The notes under the pieces are model-generated. The model did not search any database. It worked only from the letters and a program-made list of their open reading frames with translations, and was not told the origin of the DNA. The position numbers were made by a program, and so were the translations under genes. From Rhodobacterales bacterium UBA3080 (lineage in GTDB: Bacteria; Pseudomonadota; Alphaproteobacteria; Rhodobacterales; Rhodobacteraceae): a stretch of DNA of 14,043 bases. Where the stretch lies: positions 432-14,474 of the forward strand of contig DFBM01000116.1 of NCBI GenBank assembly GCA_002366645.1, read 5' to 3'. Shown piece by piece: positions 1 to 6,755 of this stretch (its first letter is position 1; each line of letters begins with the position of its first letter).

Positions 1-317
1 TGCATCTGGTTGATGCGACGGCGGAAGATCCGGTCGAAGATTACAAGACTATCATCAACGAATTGGAAATGTACGGCGGTGATCTGGCCGCTAAACCACG
101 CGTTACTGCGTTGAACAAAGTTGATGCACTCGACGACGAGCAGCGTGACGAAATTGCCAAGGCGCTTGAAGAAGCGGTTGGCGGACCGATGCTGCGCCAA
201 TCCGGTGTTAGCCAAGAGGGATTGCAGGAAACGCTACGTGTGCTTCGCGGAATTATTGATGGCACGAAAACCGCACAGGACGATGCCGAAAAGGAACCCG
301 AGGCATGGAGACCCTGA
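1..317 (+). CDS. obg: Obg/CgtA GTPase, C-terminal part (5' end outside window)
   Basis: This is the last ~104 codons of a large-subunit ribosome-assembly GTPase of the Obg family; the gene enters from the left edge and the reading frame begins at base 3. The fragment opens with HLVDAT, the usual Obg segment before the G4 motif. It then shows the guanine-specificity motif NKVD (in ALNKVDAL) and a G5-like SGVSQEGL segment. It ends in a short charged tail finishing EAWRP, with no long C-terminal OCT-type domain, as I recall for alphaproteobacterial Obg proteins. The stop codon lies inside the start of proB, a 13-base overlap that suggests translational coupling. Obg next to proBA is common in alphaproteobacteria. 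The N-terminal Obg fold and the P-loop lie outside the window, so integrity of the whole gene cannot be judged. Confidence 0.93.
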   Translation, partial: HLVDATAEDPVEDYKTIINELEMYGGDLAAKPRVTALNKVDALDDEQRDEIAKALEEAVGGPMLRQSGVSQEGLQETLRVLRGIIDGTKTAQDDAEKEPEAWRP

Positions 318-1429
318 ATTCTGCCACGCTAATCGGCGAGGCTAAACGGATAGTTATCAAGATAGGCTCGGCGTTATTGGTGGATGCGGCGACTGGACTA
401 CTGCGACGTGACTGGTTGGCAGATTTGGCCAAAGACGTTGCGATGCTGAAGGCCGACGACAAAGAGGTACTTCTGGTGTCTTCCGGCTCGATTGCGCTGG
501 GACGACGGGTTCTGGGATTTCCCTCCGGCGCGCTTAGTCTGGAGCGCGCACAGGCGGCAGCGGCGGTCGGACAAATTCGTTTGGCACAAGCTTATCAAGA
601 AGTGCTGATACTTCACGGCATCGAAGCGGCGCAGATTTTGCTGACTCTGGAAGACACTGAAAACCGGCGGCGTTACCTGAATTCACGCGCGACGATTGGA
701 GCGTTGCTGGAGTTAGGAACTGTTCCAATCGTTAATGAAAACGACACGGTTGCAACCGATGAAATCCGCTATGGGGACAACGATCGGCTGGCCGCGCAGG
801 TGGCGTCGATGGCGGGCGCGGATGTGTTGGTTCTGCTATCGGATGTTGACGGGTTGTATACCGCTGATCCACGCAAGGACGGTGGAGCAAAGTTTTTGGA
901 TTTAGTTCAAGAGATTACACCAGAAGTCGAAGCGATGGCCGGCGGTGCCGGAACCGCTGGCGCAAGTGGTGGCATGAAGACCAAAGTTATGGCCGCCAAG
1001 GTCGCGATGCATGCGGGTTGCGCGATGGCGATCACCAAGGGCGAGGTTTCAAGGCCAATCAAGGCACTTCTCGATGGCGCGACCGCAACCTGGTTTGCTG
1101 CCGCAGCGGCACCCGGGGTCGCGCGGAAACGTTGGATATCTGGAATGAAGGTCAAAGGGCGCATTATCGTTGACGCTGGGGCTGTCGCGGCATTGATGCG
1201 TGGTAATTCGCTTTTACCTGCGGGTGTGAGGGCAATCGAAAACGAATTCGACCGTGGCGAGGCGGTGGAGATTGTTGGTCCCGATGGTGCAACTATTGCC
1301 AAAGCTCTGGCCGGGTATAACACGGATGAAGCGCGGTTGATTATGGGCTGCCAGTCTAATGAAATTGAGACCCGTCTGGGTCATACCGGTCGGGCGGTGA
1401 TGGTACACCGTGACGATATGGCGATGTGA
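305..1429 (+). CDS. proB: Glutamate 5-kinase (ProB) with PUA domain
   Basis: Catalyses ATP-dependent phosphorylation of L-glutamate to glutamyl-5-phosphate, the first step of proline synthesis, in the cytoplasm. The 374-residue product has the full amino-acid-kinase fold. KIGS is at residues 19-22, SSGSIALG at 58-65, NENDTV at 143-148 and GDND at 156-159. LSDVDGLY follows at 177-184 and a GGMKTK substrate/nucleotide loop at 221-226. A C-terminal PUA domain runs from about 278 to 370. Length and domain order match full-size bacterial ProB. The ATG overlaps the end of obg by 13 bases, and the stop codon is embedded in the ribosome-binding site of proA, so the three genes are probably co-transcribed and coupled. 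ProB is typically feedback-inhibited by proline; nothing in the sequence shows whether that holds here. Confidence 0.97.
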   Translation: METLNSATLIGEAKRIVIKIGSALLVDAATGLLRRDWLADLAKDVAMLKADDKEVLLVSSGSIALGRRVLGFPSGALSLERAQAAAAVGQIRLAQAYQEVLILHGIEAAQILLTLEDTENRRRYLNSRATIGALLELGTVPIVNENDTVATDEIRYGDNDRLAAQVASMAGADVLVLLSDVDGLYTADPRKDGGAKFLDLVQEITPEVEAMAGGAGTAGASGGMKTKVMAAKVAMHAGCAMAITKGEVSRPIKALLDGATATWFAAAAAPGVARKRWISGMKVKGRIIVDAGAVAALMRGNSLLPAGVRAIENEFDRGEAVEIVGPDGATIAKALAGYNTDEARLIMGCQSNEIETRLGHTGRAVMVHRDDMAM

Positions 1430-1436
1430 GGACAGT

Positions 1437-2690
1437 ATGAACGTTAAAGAAACCATGGCCGAAATCGGCAAGAAAGCCAAAGCCGCGAGCGCGGAACTGG
1501 CCTTCGCAAAACCTGAAAGCAAACGCGCCGCTTTAATCGGGGCTGCTGATGCTGTCTGGGCTCGACGGGCCGAGATTATCGCAGCGAACGCGAAAGACAT
1601 GGAATATGGTCGCAACAAAGGTCTGTCAGACGCGATGCTTGATCGGCTTATGCTGGACGAAGATCGCATCGAAGGTATCGTTGACGGTCTGCGTTCCGTG
1701 GCGGAGCTGCCTGATCCGGTGGGAGTGGTTACGGCCGAGTGGGATATGCCCTCGGGACTAAACATCCGCCGTGTGCGCACCCCCTTGGGCGTAATCGGGG
1801 TCATTTACGAAAGCCGCCCGAATGTGACAGCGGACGCTGGCGGCCTATGCCTGAAGGCTGGAAACGCCTCGATTTTACGCGGGGGTTCCGAGAGTTTCCA
1901 TAGCTCGACGGCGATTCATTCTTGCATGGTAGACGGCTTGAAGGCCGCAGGCTTGCCTGCCGACGCGATCCAGCTGGTTCCAACCCGTGACCGTGAAGCC
2001 GTTAGCGAAATGTTGACGATGACCAGTTACATTGACGTGATTGTACCGCGCGGTGGCAAGGGACTTGTCGGCCTCGTGCAACGCGAAGCACGTGTACCTG
2101 TGTTCGCCCATCTCGAAGGTATCGTGCATGTTTATGTCGACGCGGATGCGGATGTCGAGAAAGCGCGCGAGGTTATCGTGAATGCCAAGACACGCCGTAC
2201 CGGTATCTGTGGATCGGCGGAGTGCCTGCTGATCGATCGCGCGTTCTACGCCAAACACGGCGCGCCTTTCATTCACGATCTGGTAGCGCTCGGCGTTGAG
2301 GTGCGGGGAGGTGAGGGGCTTCAGGATATCACCGGTGTCATTCCTGCCACCGATGACGATTGGGGTAACGAGTATCTCGATATGATTATCGCGGCCAAAC
2401 TTGTGGATGGTGTCGATGGTGCAATCGCGCATATCGGTGAATATAGTTCAAATCACACCGACGCCATTCTGACGCAAAACGATGCGACAGCCGAACGGTT
2501 CTTTGAACGTGTCGATAGTGCAATCCTGATGCGGAATGCTTCGACGCAGTTTGCGGACGGTGGCGAGTTCGGGATGGGGGCGGAAATTGGCATCGCGACC
2601 GGTAAAATGCACGCGCGCGGTCCGGTAGGGGCAGAGCAGTTGACCAGCTTCAAGTATTTGGTCGTGGGCGACGGAACCACCCGCTCATAA
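1437..2690 (+). CDS. proA: Gamma-glutamyl phosphate reductase (ProA)
   Basis: NADPH-dependent reduction of glutamyl-5-phosphate to glutamate-5-semialdehyde, the second step of proline synthesis. The unstable ProB product is generally thought to be passed directly to ProA. The 417-residue protein matches the family length. It shows the IYESRPNVTADA segment (about 123-134), LRGGSE (147-152), VPRGGKGL (203-210) and NAKTRRTGICGSAE with the predicted catalytic cysteine at 258. I chose the ATG at 1437 over an in-frame ATG at 1410. A GAGGA ribosome-binding sequence at 1428-1432 sits 4 bases before it, the homologous protein starts here, and the earlier start would add nine residues inside the end of proB. 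The gene ends just before a strong hairpin at 2697-2719. Confidence 0.97.
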   Translation: MNVKETMAEIGKKAKAASAELAFAKPESKRAALIGAADAVWARRAEIIAANAKDMEYGRNKGLSDAMLDRLMLDEDRIEGIVDGLRSVAELPDPVGVVTAEWDMPSGLNIRRVRTPLGVIGVIYESRPNVTADAGGLCLKAGNASILRGGSESFHSSTAIHSCMVDGLKAAGLPADAIQLVPTRDREAVSEMLTMTSYIDVIVPRGGKGLVGLVQREARVPVFAHLEGIVHVYVDADADVEKAREVIVNAKTRRTGICGSAECLLIDRAFYAKHGAPFIHDLVALGVEVRGGEGLQDITGVIPATDDDWGNEYLDMIIAAKLVDGVDGAIAHIGEYSSNHTDAILTQNDATAERFFERVDSAILMRNASTQFADGGEFGMGAEIGIATGKMHARGPVGAEQLTSFKYLVVGDGTTRS

Positions 2691-2696
2691 ACGACA

Positions 2697-2719
2697 AAGC
2701 CCGCCGAAAAGGCGGGCTT
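2697..2719. terminator. Bidirectional intrinsic terminator between proA and the DUF882 gene
   Basis: A perfect 9-bp stem, AAGCCCGCC (2697-2705) pairing with GGCGGGCTT (2711-2719) around a GAAAA loop, lies between the convergent ends of proA and the minus-strand peptidase gene. The T-rich tail is better on the minus strand (CTTTGTCGTTT) than on the plus strand. It probably serves both transcripts but terminates the minus-strand one more efficiently. Confidence 0.8.
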
Positions 2720-2742
2720 ATCAAACGGCGTATTTAAGCTGG

Positions 2743-3312
2743 CTACCCGCGCCAGGTACGGATCGGCCCGCAATCCATATGCACGAAATTCGAGCCGTTG
2801 TATTTGCCAACGCCACCCGAGTTACAAGCTGAACCGGCAGACGCCATTTGCGCGACGCTACGCGATTTTAAGCGAACATCTGCGGCCATTCCTTTGATGT
2901 GGTACGAATTCGACGCAACACCACGGTTGTTGGAGCGCAGCATCGCGTTCGTTTTGGGGCTGCGATAACCGGAAAGTAACGTGAACGGCTCTGTTGTTTC
3001 CATCAACCGGTGTGCGGCGGCGAGGATGTCAATGTTACGACGGTCATATGCAATGACCTCGTCTTGACGCCAGTCGCGCATGAAATGGTTGATTTCCTTG
3101 AGCGCCGGTCTGATGTATTCTCCTTCGATCCAGTAAATCGTGTCAATCGTTTCACTGGTCCGCGTGTTGCGCATGCTGATACGACGCACGTCACCGGCGT
3201 TGCGCAAAAAGCCTGCTGCATTGGCGTAAACCGGTGCTGCTGAAATGACGGCGACACCTGCGAACGCACCCAACAGGCGCCGACGCGATGTTTTAGCATC
3301 ATTGAATTCCAT
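2743..3312 (-). CDS. Tat-exported DUF882 / M15-type murein endopeptidase (MepK/YcbK-like)
   Basis: The 189-residue product begins with a twin-arginine signal (SRRRLLGAF at residues 9-17, hydrophobic stretch to about 30), so it should be exported folded through Tat, as E. coli YcbK is. The mature part is a DUF882/peptidase M15 zinc domain. GYRSP is at 115-119, the metal-binding SYHIKGMAAD at 136-145 gives ligands His138 and Asp145, and NFVHMD at 175-180 gives His178. E. coli MepK (YcbK) cleaves meso-DAP to meso-DAP (3-3) cross-links in peptidoglycan; the same activity here is inferred from family and context, not shown. It diverges from an L,D-transpeptidase that would make those bonds. The ATG at 3310-3312 has a GAGG nine bases upstream on the minus strand. 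All three ligands are present, so the enzyme looks active. Confidence 0.9.
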   Translation of the reverse strand: MEFNDAKTSRRRLLGAFAGVAVISAAPVYANAAGFLRNAGDVRRISMRNTRTSETIDTIYWIEGEYIRPALKEINHFMRDWRQDEVIAYDRRNIDILAAAHRLMETTEPFTLLSGYRSPKTNAMLRSNNRGVASNSYHIKGMAADVRLKSRSVAQMASAGSACNSGGVGKYNGSNFVHMDCGPIRTWRG

Positions 3313-3339
3313 AGTAGACTGCCTCGTCTAGATTAATTT

Positions 3340-3354
3340 GATCGTTTGCCGATC
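3340..3354. repeat. Small hairpin in the leader of the DUF882 gene
   Basis: GATCG (3340-3344) and CGATC (3350-3354) form a 5-bp stem around TTTGC, followed on the plus strand by GTTTTT. The same bases also make a direct repeat, GATCGTTT at 3340-3347 and 3351-3358, with an 11-bp period. It could be an operator or a 5' leader hairpin for the minus-strand gene. On the plus strand it looks like a terminator, but no plus-strand gene ends here. Confidence 0.35.
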
Positions 3355-3448
3355 GTTTTTATGCCTGCTTAACTATTGCCGTTTATGGCACGAAATGAGT
3401 CGCAAGCCAAGTGGCAGATTTATCTCAATTTTTCGACTAAGCGAAAAT

Positions 3449-3486
3449 CTGCACATCTGACATAACTCTGCACATCTGACATAACT
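3449..3486 (+). repeat. Perfect 19-bp tandem direct repeat upstream of the L,D-transpeptidase
   Basis: CTGCACATCTGACATAACT occurs twice without spacing, at 3449-3467 and 3468-3486. A matching T at 3448 makes the periodic tract 39 bases. It lies about 160 bases upstream of the chosen transpeptidase start. It may be a duplicated regulator-binding site or a recent slippage duplication; the exact identity of the copies favours a recent origin or selection on both. Confidence 0.9.
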
Positions 3487-3646
3487 GTGAACAAGAATGA
3501 GTTGGTCTCGTTCTGTCCTTTTGATATGTCACCATTATCCCACAATGAGCAGTTTTCTGCCATTAATTGGCGAATTTGCTCGATACAATTGGCTTGCCGG
3601 TGTAGGAAGCGTCGAATTGAGAAAATTTAGTGTTTTAGAGGCCGCA

Positions 3647-5314
3647 ATGTATCAAATAAGCAACAATACTGCCAAGCGGAGCTTATTGTCCGCGCTCACG
3701 CTTTCACTGATCGGTTTTGCCGGGCCTGTTTTTGCACAAACTGCTGCAACAACAACTGAAATTGAGGTTGTTGAACTGACTCCGGCACAGCGGTACGAAA
3801 GCGCACTGCAATCTTTGCTTGCCGACGGCGGAAATCAACTGGCAGATTTTGCAAGTTTTTACGCCGAAAACGGCTACCAGCCAATATGGGCTGACGGCAG
3901 TTCGGCTGCCATGCTGGCGTTGTTGACCGCGATCGAGCAGGCTCCGGCTCATGGTTTGGCTGTATCGCGCTACAATGTTGCGGAACTCGAAGCACTTTGG
4001 GTTGGCGCTAAAACACCGGAAGATCTCGCTGCATTAGAAGCGGCAGCGGCGCAATCATATGTGAAGTTCGCGAAAGAAATCTCATCGGGTATGCTGGACC
4101 CGCGCGCGATCCATAAAGAAATGAACGCGACGCAAAAAGTGCCAGAGACTTCGGCTCTTCTGGCAAACGTTGCAAGCGCCACCAACATGGCCGCCTATTA
4201 TAAGACACTTCAGCCATCTTCGCCTGAATACACGCAGATGTTAGAGTTGAAACAGGAACTCGAAGCACTTGTATCTTCCGAAGGTTGGGGGCCATTGGTG
4301 CCAACCGGAACGACCTTGCGTCCCGGACAGTCCGGTGATCGCGTTGTTGCTTTGCGTGTTCGTCTGAGTCAGCGCGGCTACGATGTAGCTGATACAACCT
4401 CACCGGTTTTTGACGATGTGTTGGTCGAGGCTGTGAAGGTTTTTCAGAAAGACTTCGGCCTAAACGCCGACGGACTGGTTGGTCCTCAGACTTTGTCATC
4501 CATAAATGCGCAACCTGATGGTCGCCTTAAACAGGTGTTGGTAAATCTTGAGCGCCTGCGCTGGATGAATTACGAACTGGGCGAACGGCATATATATGTG
4601 AATATTCCCGACTTCATGGCATCGGTTATGGATAACGGTTCGCCAACCCTGTCCTTCCGTGTGGTTGTCGGAACCGGTAAAAACCAGACTGCCGAGTTTT
4701 CCGATACGATGACGCATATGATTGCAAATCCGACGTGGCACGTACCCTACAGCATTGCTTCTGAAGAGTATTTGCCGCAGTTGCGGGCTGACCCAACGGT
4801 TTTGCAGCGTAGCAACATTAAAATGTTGGTGCGTGGCTCGGGGCAAATTGTTGACTCAACTGCGATCGACTACACACAGTTTACCGAAGACAATTTTCCG
4901 TTTGTGTTGCAGCAACGCCCAAGCAGTAGAAATGCGCTCGGTTTGGTGAAATTCATGTTCCCGAACAGGTTCAATATCTACCTACACGACACGCCTTCCA
5001 AAAGCCTGTTCGCGCGCGATGCCCGCGCTTTCAGCCATGGTTGCGTCCGCGTGCAAAAACCGATGGAATTTGCCTATACGCTGCTATCGCTTCAAGAAGC
5101 TGATCCGGAAGCAGCGTTTCAGCGTGTGTTGAATACTGGTAAAGAGACGCAGATTGATCTTGTTAGCCCGGTTCCCGTACATATCATGTATCGGACAGTC
5201 TGGATTGACAGCGACGGGCAGCCTCAGTATCGCCACGACGTTTATAATCGTGATAAGATGGTCTTCGATGCTTTGGTTACGGCCGGGGTTACATTGACGA
5301 CTATTGAGGGCTAA
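3647..5314 (+). CDS. L,D-transpeptidase, YcbB/LdtD type, with peptidoglycan-binding domain
   Basis: A periplasmic enzyme predicted to form 3-3 cross-links between diaminopimelate residues of peptidoglycan from tetrapeptide donors, the beta-lactam-tolerant route. The 555-residue product has a Sec signal peptide (residues 1-30, ending VFA before Gln31) and an N-terminal helical scaffold region (about 50-215). A PG_binding_1 domain follows (about 225-285, with RPGQSGDRVVALRVRL and GLNADGLVGPQTL). The YkuD catalytic domain (about 314-490) has HDT at 447-449 and SHGCVR at 463-468, giving catalytic Cys466 with His464. The size resembles E. coli LdtD (about 615 residues). The frame stays open upstream to an ATG at 3497, but I chose the ATG at 3647. 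GAGG at 3638-3641 lies 5 bases before it and the signal peptide begins there. It diverges from a MepK-type peptidase and precedes lpxD by 45 bases on the same strand. Confidence 0.95.
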   Translation: MYQISNNTAKRSLLSALTLSLIGFAGPVFAQTAATTTEIEVVELTPAQRYESALQSLLADGGNQLADFASFYAENGYQPIWADGSSAAMLALLTAIEQAPAHGLAVSRYNVAELEALWVGAKTPEDLAALEAAAAQSYVKFAKEISSGMLDPRAIHKEMNATQKVPETSALLANVASATNMAAYYKTLQPSSPEYTQMLELKQELEALVSSEGWGPLVPTGTTLRPGQSGDRVVALRVRLSQRGYDVADTTSPVFDDVLVEAVKVFQKDFGLNADGLVGPQTLSSINAQPDGRLKQVLVNLERLRWMNYELGERHIYVNIPDFMASVMDNGSPTLSFRVVVGTGKNQTAEFSDTMTHMIANPTWHVPYSIASEEYLPQLRADPTVLQRSNIKMLVRGSGQIVDSTAIDYTQFTEDNFPFVLQQRPSSRNALGLVKFMFPNRFNIYLHDTPSKSLFARDARAFSHGCVRVQKPMEFAYTLLSLQEADPEAAFQRVLNTGKETQIDLVSPVPVHIMYRTVWIDSDGQPQYRHDVYNRDKMVFDALVTAGVTLTTIEG

Positions 5315-5326
5315 AACCGGGTTAAC

Positions 5327-5339
5327 GGCCGGATCGGCC
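5327..5339 (+). repeat. Short GC-rich hairpin between the L,D-transpeptidase and lpxD
   Basis: GGCCG and CGGCC flank GAT in the 45-base gap before lpxD. No T-tract follows, so this is not a good intrinsic terminator. It may be an attenuating or mRNA-stabilising hairpin, or chance in a GC-rich gap. The genes on either side could still be co-transcribed. Confidence 0.3.
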
Positions 5340-5359
5340 ATTACCTGCGTGAGGGCTTT

Positions 5360-6448
5360 ATGCAAATTACCGTAGAAGAACTGGCGCGAGCGTTAGGGGC
5401 GGAAGCGGTCGGCGATGTCGATCAGCTTATCACCGGCCCTTGCGAGCCAGCCAAAGCCAAGGCGGGTGAAATCGCGCTTGCGATGGATGAAACCTACGGC
5501 GAGGATTTGCTTAGAAGTGAAGCAACTACGGCTATTCTCTGGCCCGGTGCCGACTGGCAAGCGCTTGGTTTGACCGCAGCAATTTTTGCGCCTCGCGCCC
5601 GTTACGCGCTTTCCGGTGTCACTGCTGTTTTTGGCGTCGAACCCGATATTGCAGAAGGTATTCATCCGACAGCCGTGATTGATCCCACAGCAGATATTGG
5701 CGATAATCCCGCTATCGGGCCCTTTGTCGTTATCGGCAGGAACGTATCGATCGGCGCAAACACCCGCGTTCTTTCGCACACAAGTATCGCGGAGAATGTT
5801 AGCATCGGCAAAAATGCCCTGATCTATGAAGGTGTACGTATACGCGCCCGTGTGAGGATCGGTGACGACTTCATATGTCAGCCGAATGCAGTGATCGGCG
5901 GCGACGGATTCTCTTTCGTGACGCCCGAGGCCGGTGCAATCGAAGTGGCGCGGAGCATGTCGCAAGAGGTAAGCGGCGGGGATTCAGAATATGCGCGGAT
6001 CAATTCGCTCGGAACCGTTGTGATCGGCGACAGGGTCGAGGTCGGTGCAAACAGCACGATTGATCGGGGTACGATCTCGGATACAGTTATCGGGACAGGC
6101 ACCAAAATTGATAACCTCGTTCAGGTTGGCCACAATGTAAAAGTTGGCAAGCACTGCCTGCTGTGCGGAATGGCCGGAATTGCCGGCAGCGCAATCTTAC
6201 ATGATCGTGTTATTCTAGGTGGAAATGCCGGTGTGATGGACCATGTAACCGTTGGCGCAAATTCGATCGCCACGGGTAAAGCTGCGGTCTTGTCAAATGT
6301 GCCTCCGAACCGTGTTGTGATGGGAAATCCGGCGATGCCGATGAAAGCAAGCGTCGATAGTTATAAAGCGCTTCGGCGTTTGCCGCGTCTCGCGAGAAAG
6401 CTTGATGAATTGCAAAAACAGGTTTCAAAAACCGGTCCGACCGAGTAG
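5360..6448 (+). CDS. lpxD: LpxD-type UDP-3-O-acylglucosamine N-acyltransferase
   Basis: LpxD transfers a 3-hydroxyacyl chain from ACP to the 2-amino group of UDP-3-O-acyl-glucosamine, the third step of lipid A synthesis, in the cytoplasm. The 362-residue protein has the N-terminal uridine-binding domain (about 1-100), then a left-handed beta helix built from hexapeptide repeats (about 102-330). A C-terminal helical tail follows. Family marks are GGDGF at 180-184, STIDRGT, KIDNLVQVGHN with predicted catalytic His258, and GMAGIAGS. GAGGG at 5351-5355 lies 4 bases before the ATG. The usual partners of lpxD (bamA, fabZ, lpxA) are absent; a dedicated ACP and a ketosynthase follow instead. It may therefore be a second, specialised LpxD paralog, or a relocated sole copy. 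A different nucleotide-sugar acceptor cannot be excluded. The symbol marks the family, not proven function. Confidence 0.9.
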   Translation: MQITVEELARALGAEAVGDVDQLITGPCEPAKAKAGEIALAMDETYGEDLLRSEATTAILWPGADWQALGLTAAIFAPRARYALSGVTAVFGVEPDIAEGIHPTAVIDPTADIGDNPAIGPFVVIGRNVSIGANTRVLSHTSIAENVSIGKNALIYEGVRIRARVRIGDDFICQPNAVIGGDGFSFVTPEAGAIEVARSMSQEVSGGDSEYARINSLGTVVIGDRVEVGANSTIDRGTISDTVIGTGTKIDNLVQVGHNVKVGKHCLLCGMAGIAGSAILHDRVILGGNAGVMDHVTVGANSIATGKAAVLSNVPPNRVVMGNPAMPMKASVDSYKALRRLPRLARKLDELQKQVSKTGPTE

Positions 6449-6482
6449 ACGGATAGCAGAAGTCTGAAATAGGGAATATCCA

Positions 6483-6749
6483 ATGGCGCACAATGTGCAG
6501 GATCAGGTAATCGCGATTATCGCTGAGCAGGCGGTTATGGAACCCTCCGAGGTAAGCCTTGAGGCAACGCTTGACGAATTGGGAATAGACTCCCTCGGTT
6601 TGGTTGAAGCCGTATTTGCGATTGAAGAAACCTTTGATGTGCAGGTCCCGTTCAATGCCAATGACCCATCGGACTCAGAATTCGATATTTCCAACGTACA
6701 ATCCATGATCAAAGCTGTCGAAGGTCTTGTTGCAGCGGCTGGCAATTAG
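6483..6749 (+). CDS. Specialised acyl carrier protein
   Basis: An 88-residue acidic acyl carrier protein with the phosphopantetheine attachment motif LGIDSL, attachment serine Ser37. Helix II continues as GLVEAVFAIEETFDVQVPF. It differs from housekeeping AcpP by a longer acidic loop between helices II and III (NANDPSDSEFDISNV, about residues 58-72), and it is not next to fabD/fabG/fabF. AGGGA at 6471-6475, 7 bases before the ATG, is a good ribosome-binding site. It sits 34 bases after lpxD and 6 bases before a ketosynthase, so the three are very likely one transcript. The likely job is carrying an acyl or 3-oxoacyl chain between the ketosynthase and the acyltransferase. It resembles in concept the rhizobial AcpXL system, but by eye it is not a close AcpXL relative. 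Confidence 0.92.
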   Translation: MAHNVQDQVIAIIAEQAVMEPSEVSLEATLDELGIDSLGLVEAVFAIEETFDVQVPFNANDPSDSEFDISNVQSMIKAVEGLVAAAGN

Positions 6750-6755
6750 TAGCTG

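Larger units (their letters stand above)
3313..3646. other. Divergent intergenic region, peptidase / L,D-transpeptidase
   Basis: A 334-base gap separates the two divergent cell-wall genes and must hold both promoters. It is visibly more AT-rich than the flanking coding DNA. It contains a small hairpin (3340-3354), another weak inverted repeat (TTTTCG at 3430-3435 with CGAAAA at 3442-3447) and a perfect 19-bp tandem duplication (3449-3486). The second half (3497-3646) is open in frame with the transpeptidase but is better read as leader DNA, because the signal peptide starts at 3647. A TACAAT at 3584-3589 could be a -10 box, but no convincing -35 lies at the right distance. Confidence 0.7.

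Noticed and set aside
1410..1436. Upstream in-frame ATG for proA adding nine residues
   Set aside because: It lies inside the proB 3' end without its own ribosome-binding site; GAGGA at 1428-1432 points to the ATG at 1437, where family proteins begin.
3430..3447. Inverted repeat TTTTCG/CGAAAA around ACTAAG as a terminator
   Set aside because: Only a 6-bp AT-rich stem, no T-tract and no gene ending upstream; recorded only as part of the intergenic region.
3497..3646. 50-residue N-terminal extension of the L,D-transpeptidase
   Set aside because: No good ribosome-binding site, and the extension would bury a typical Sec signal peptide that starts at 3647.
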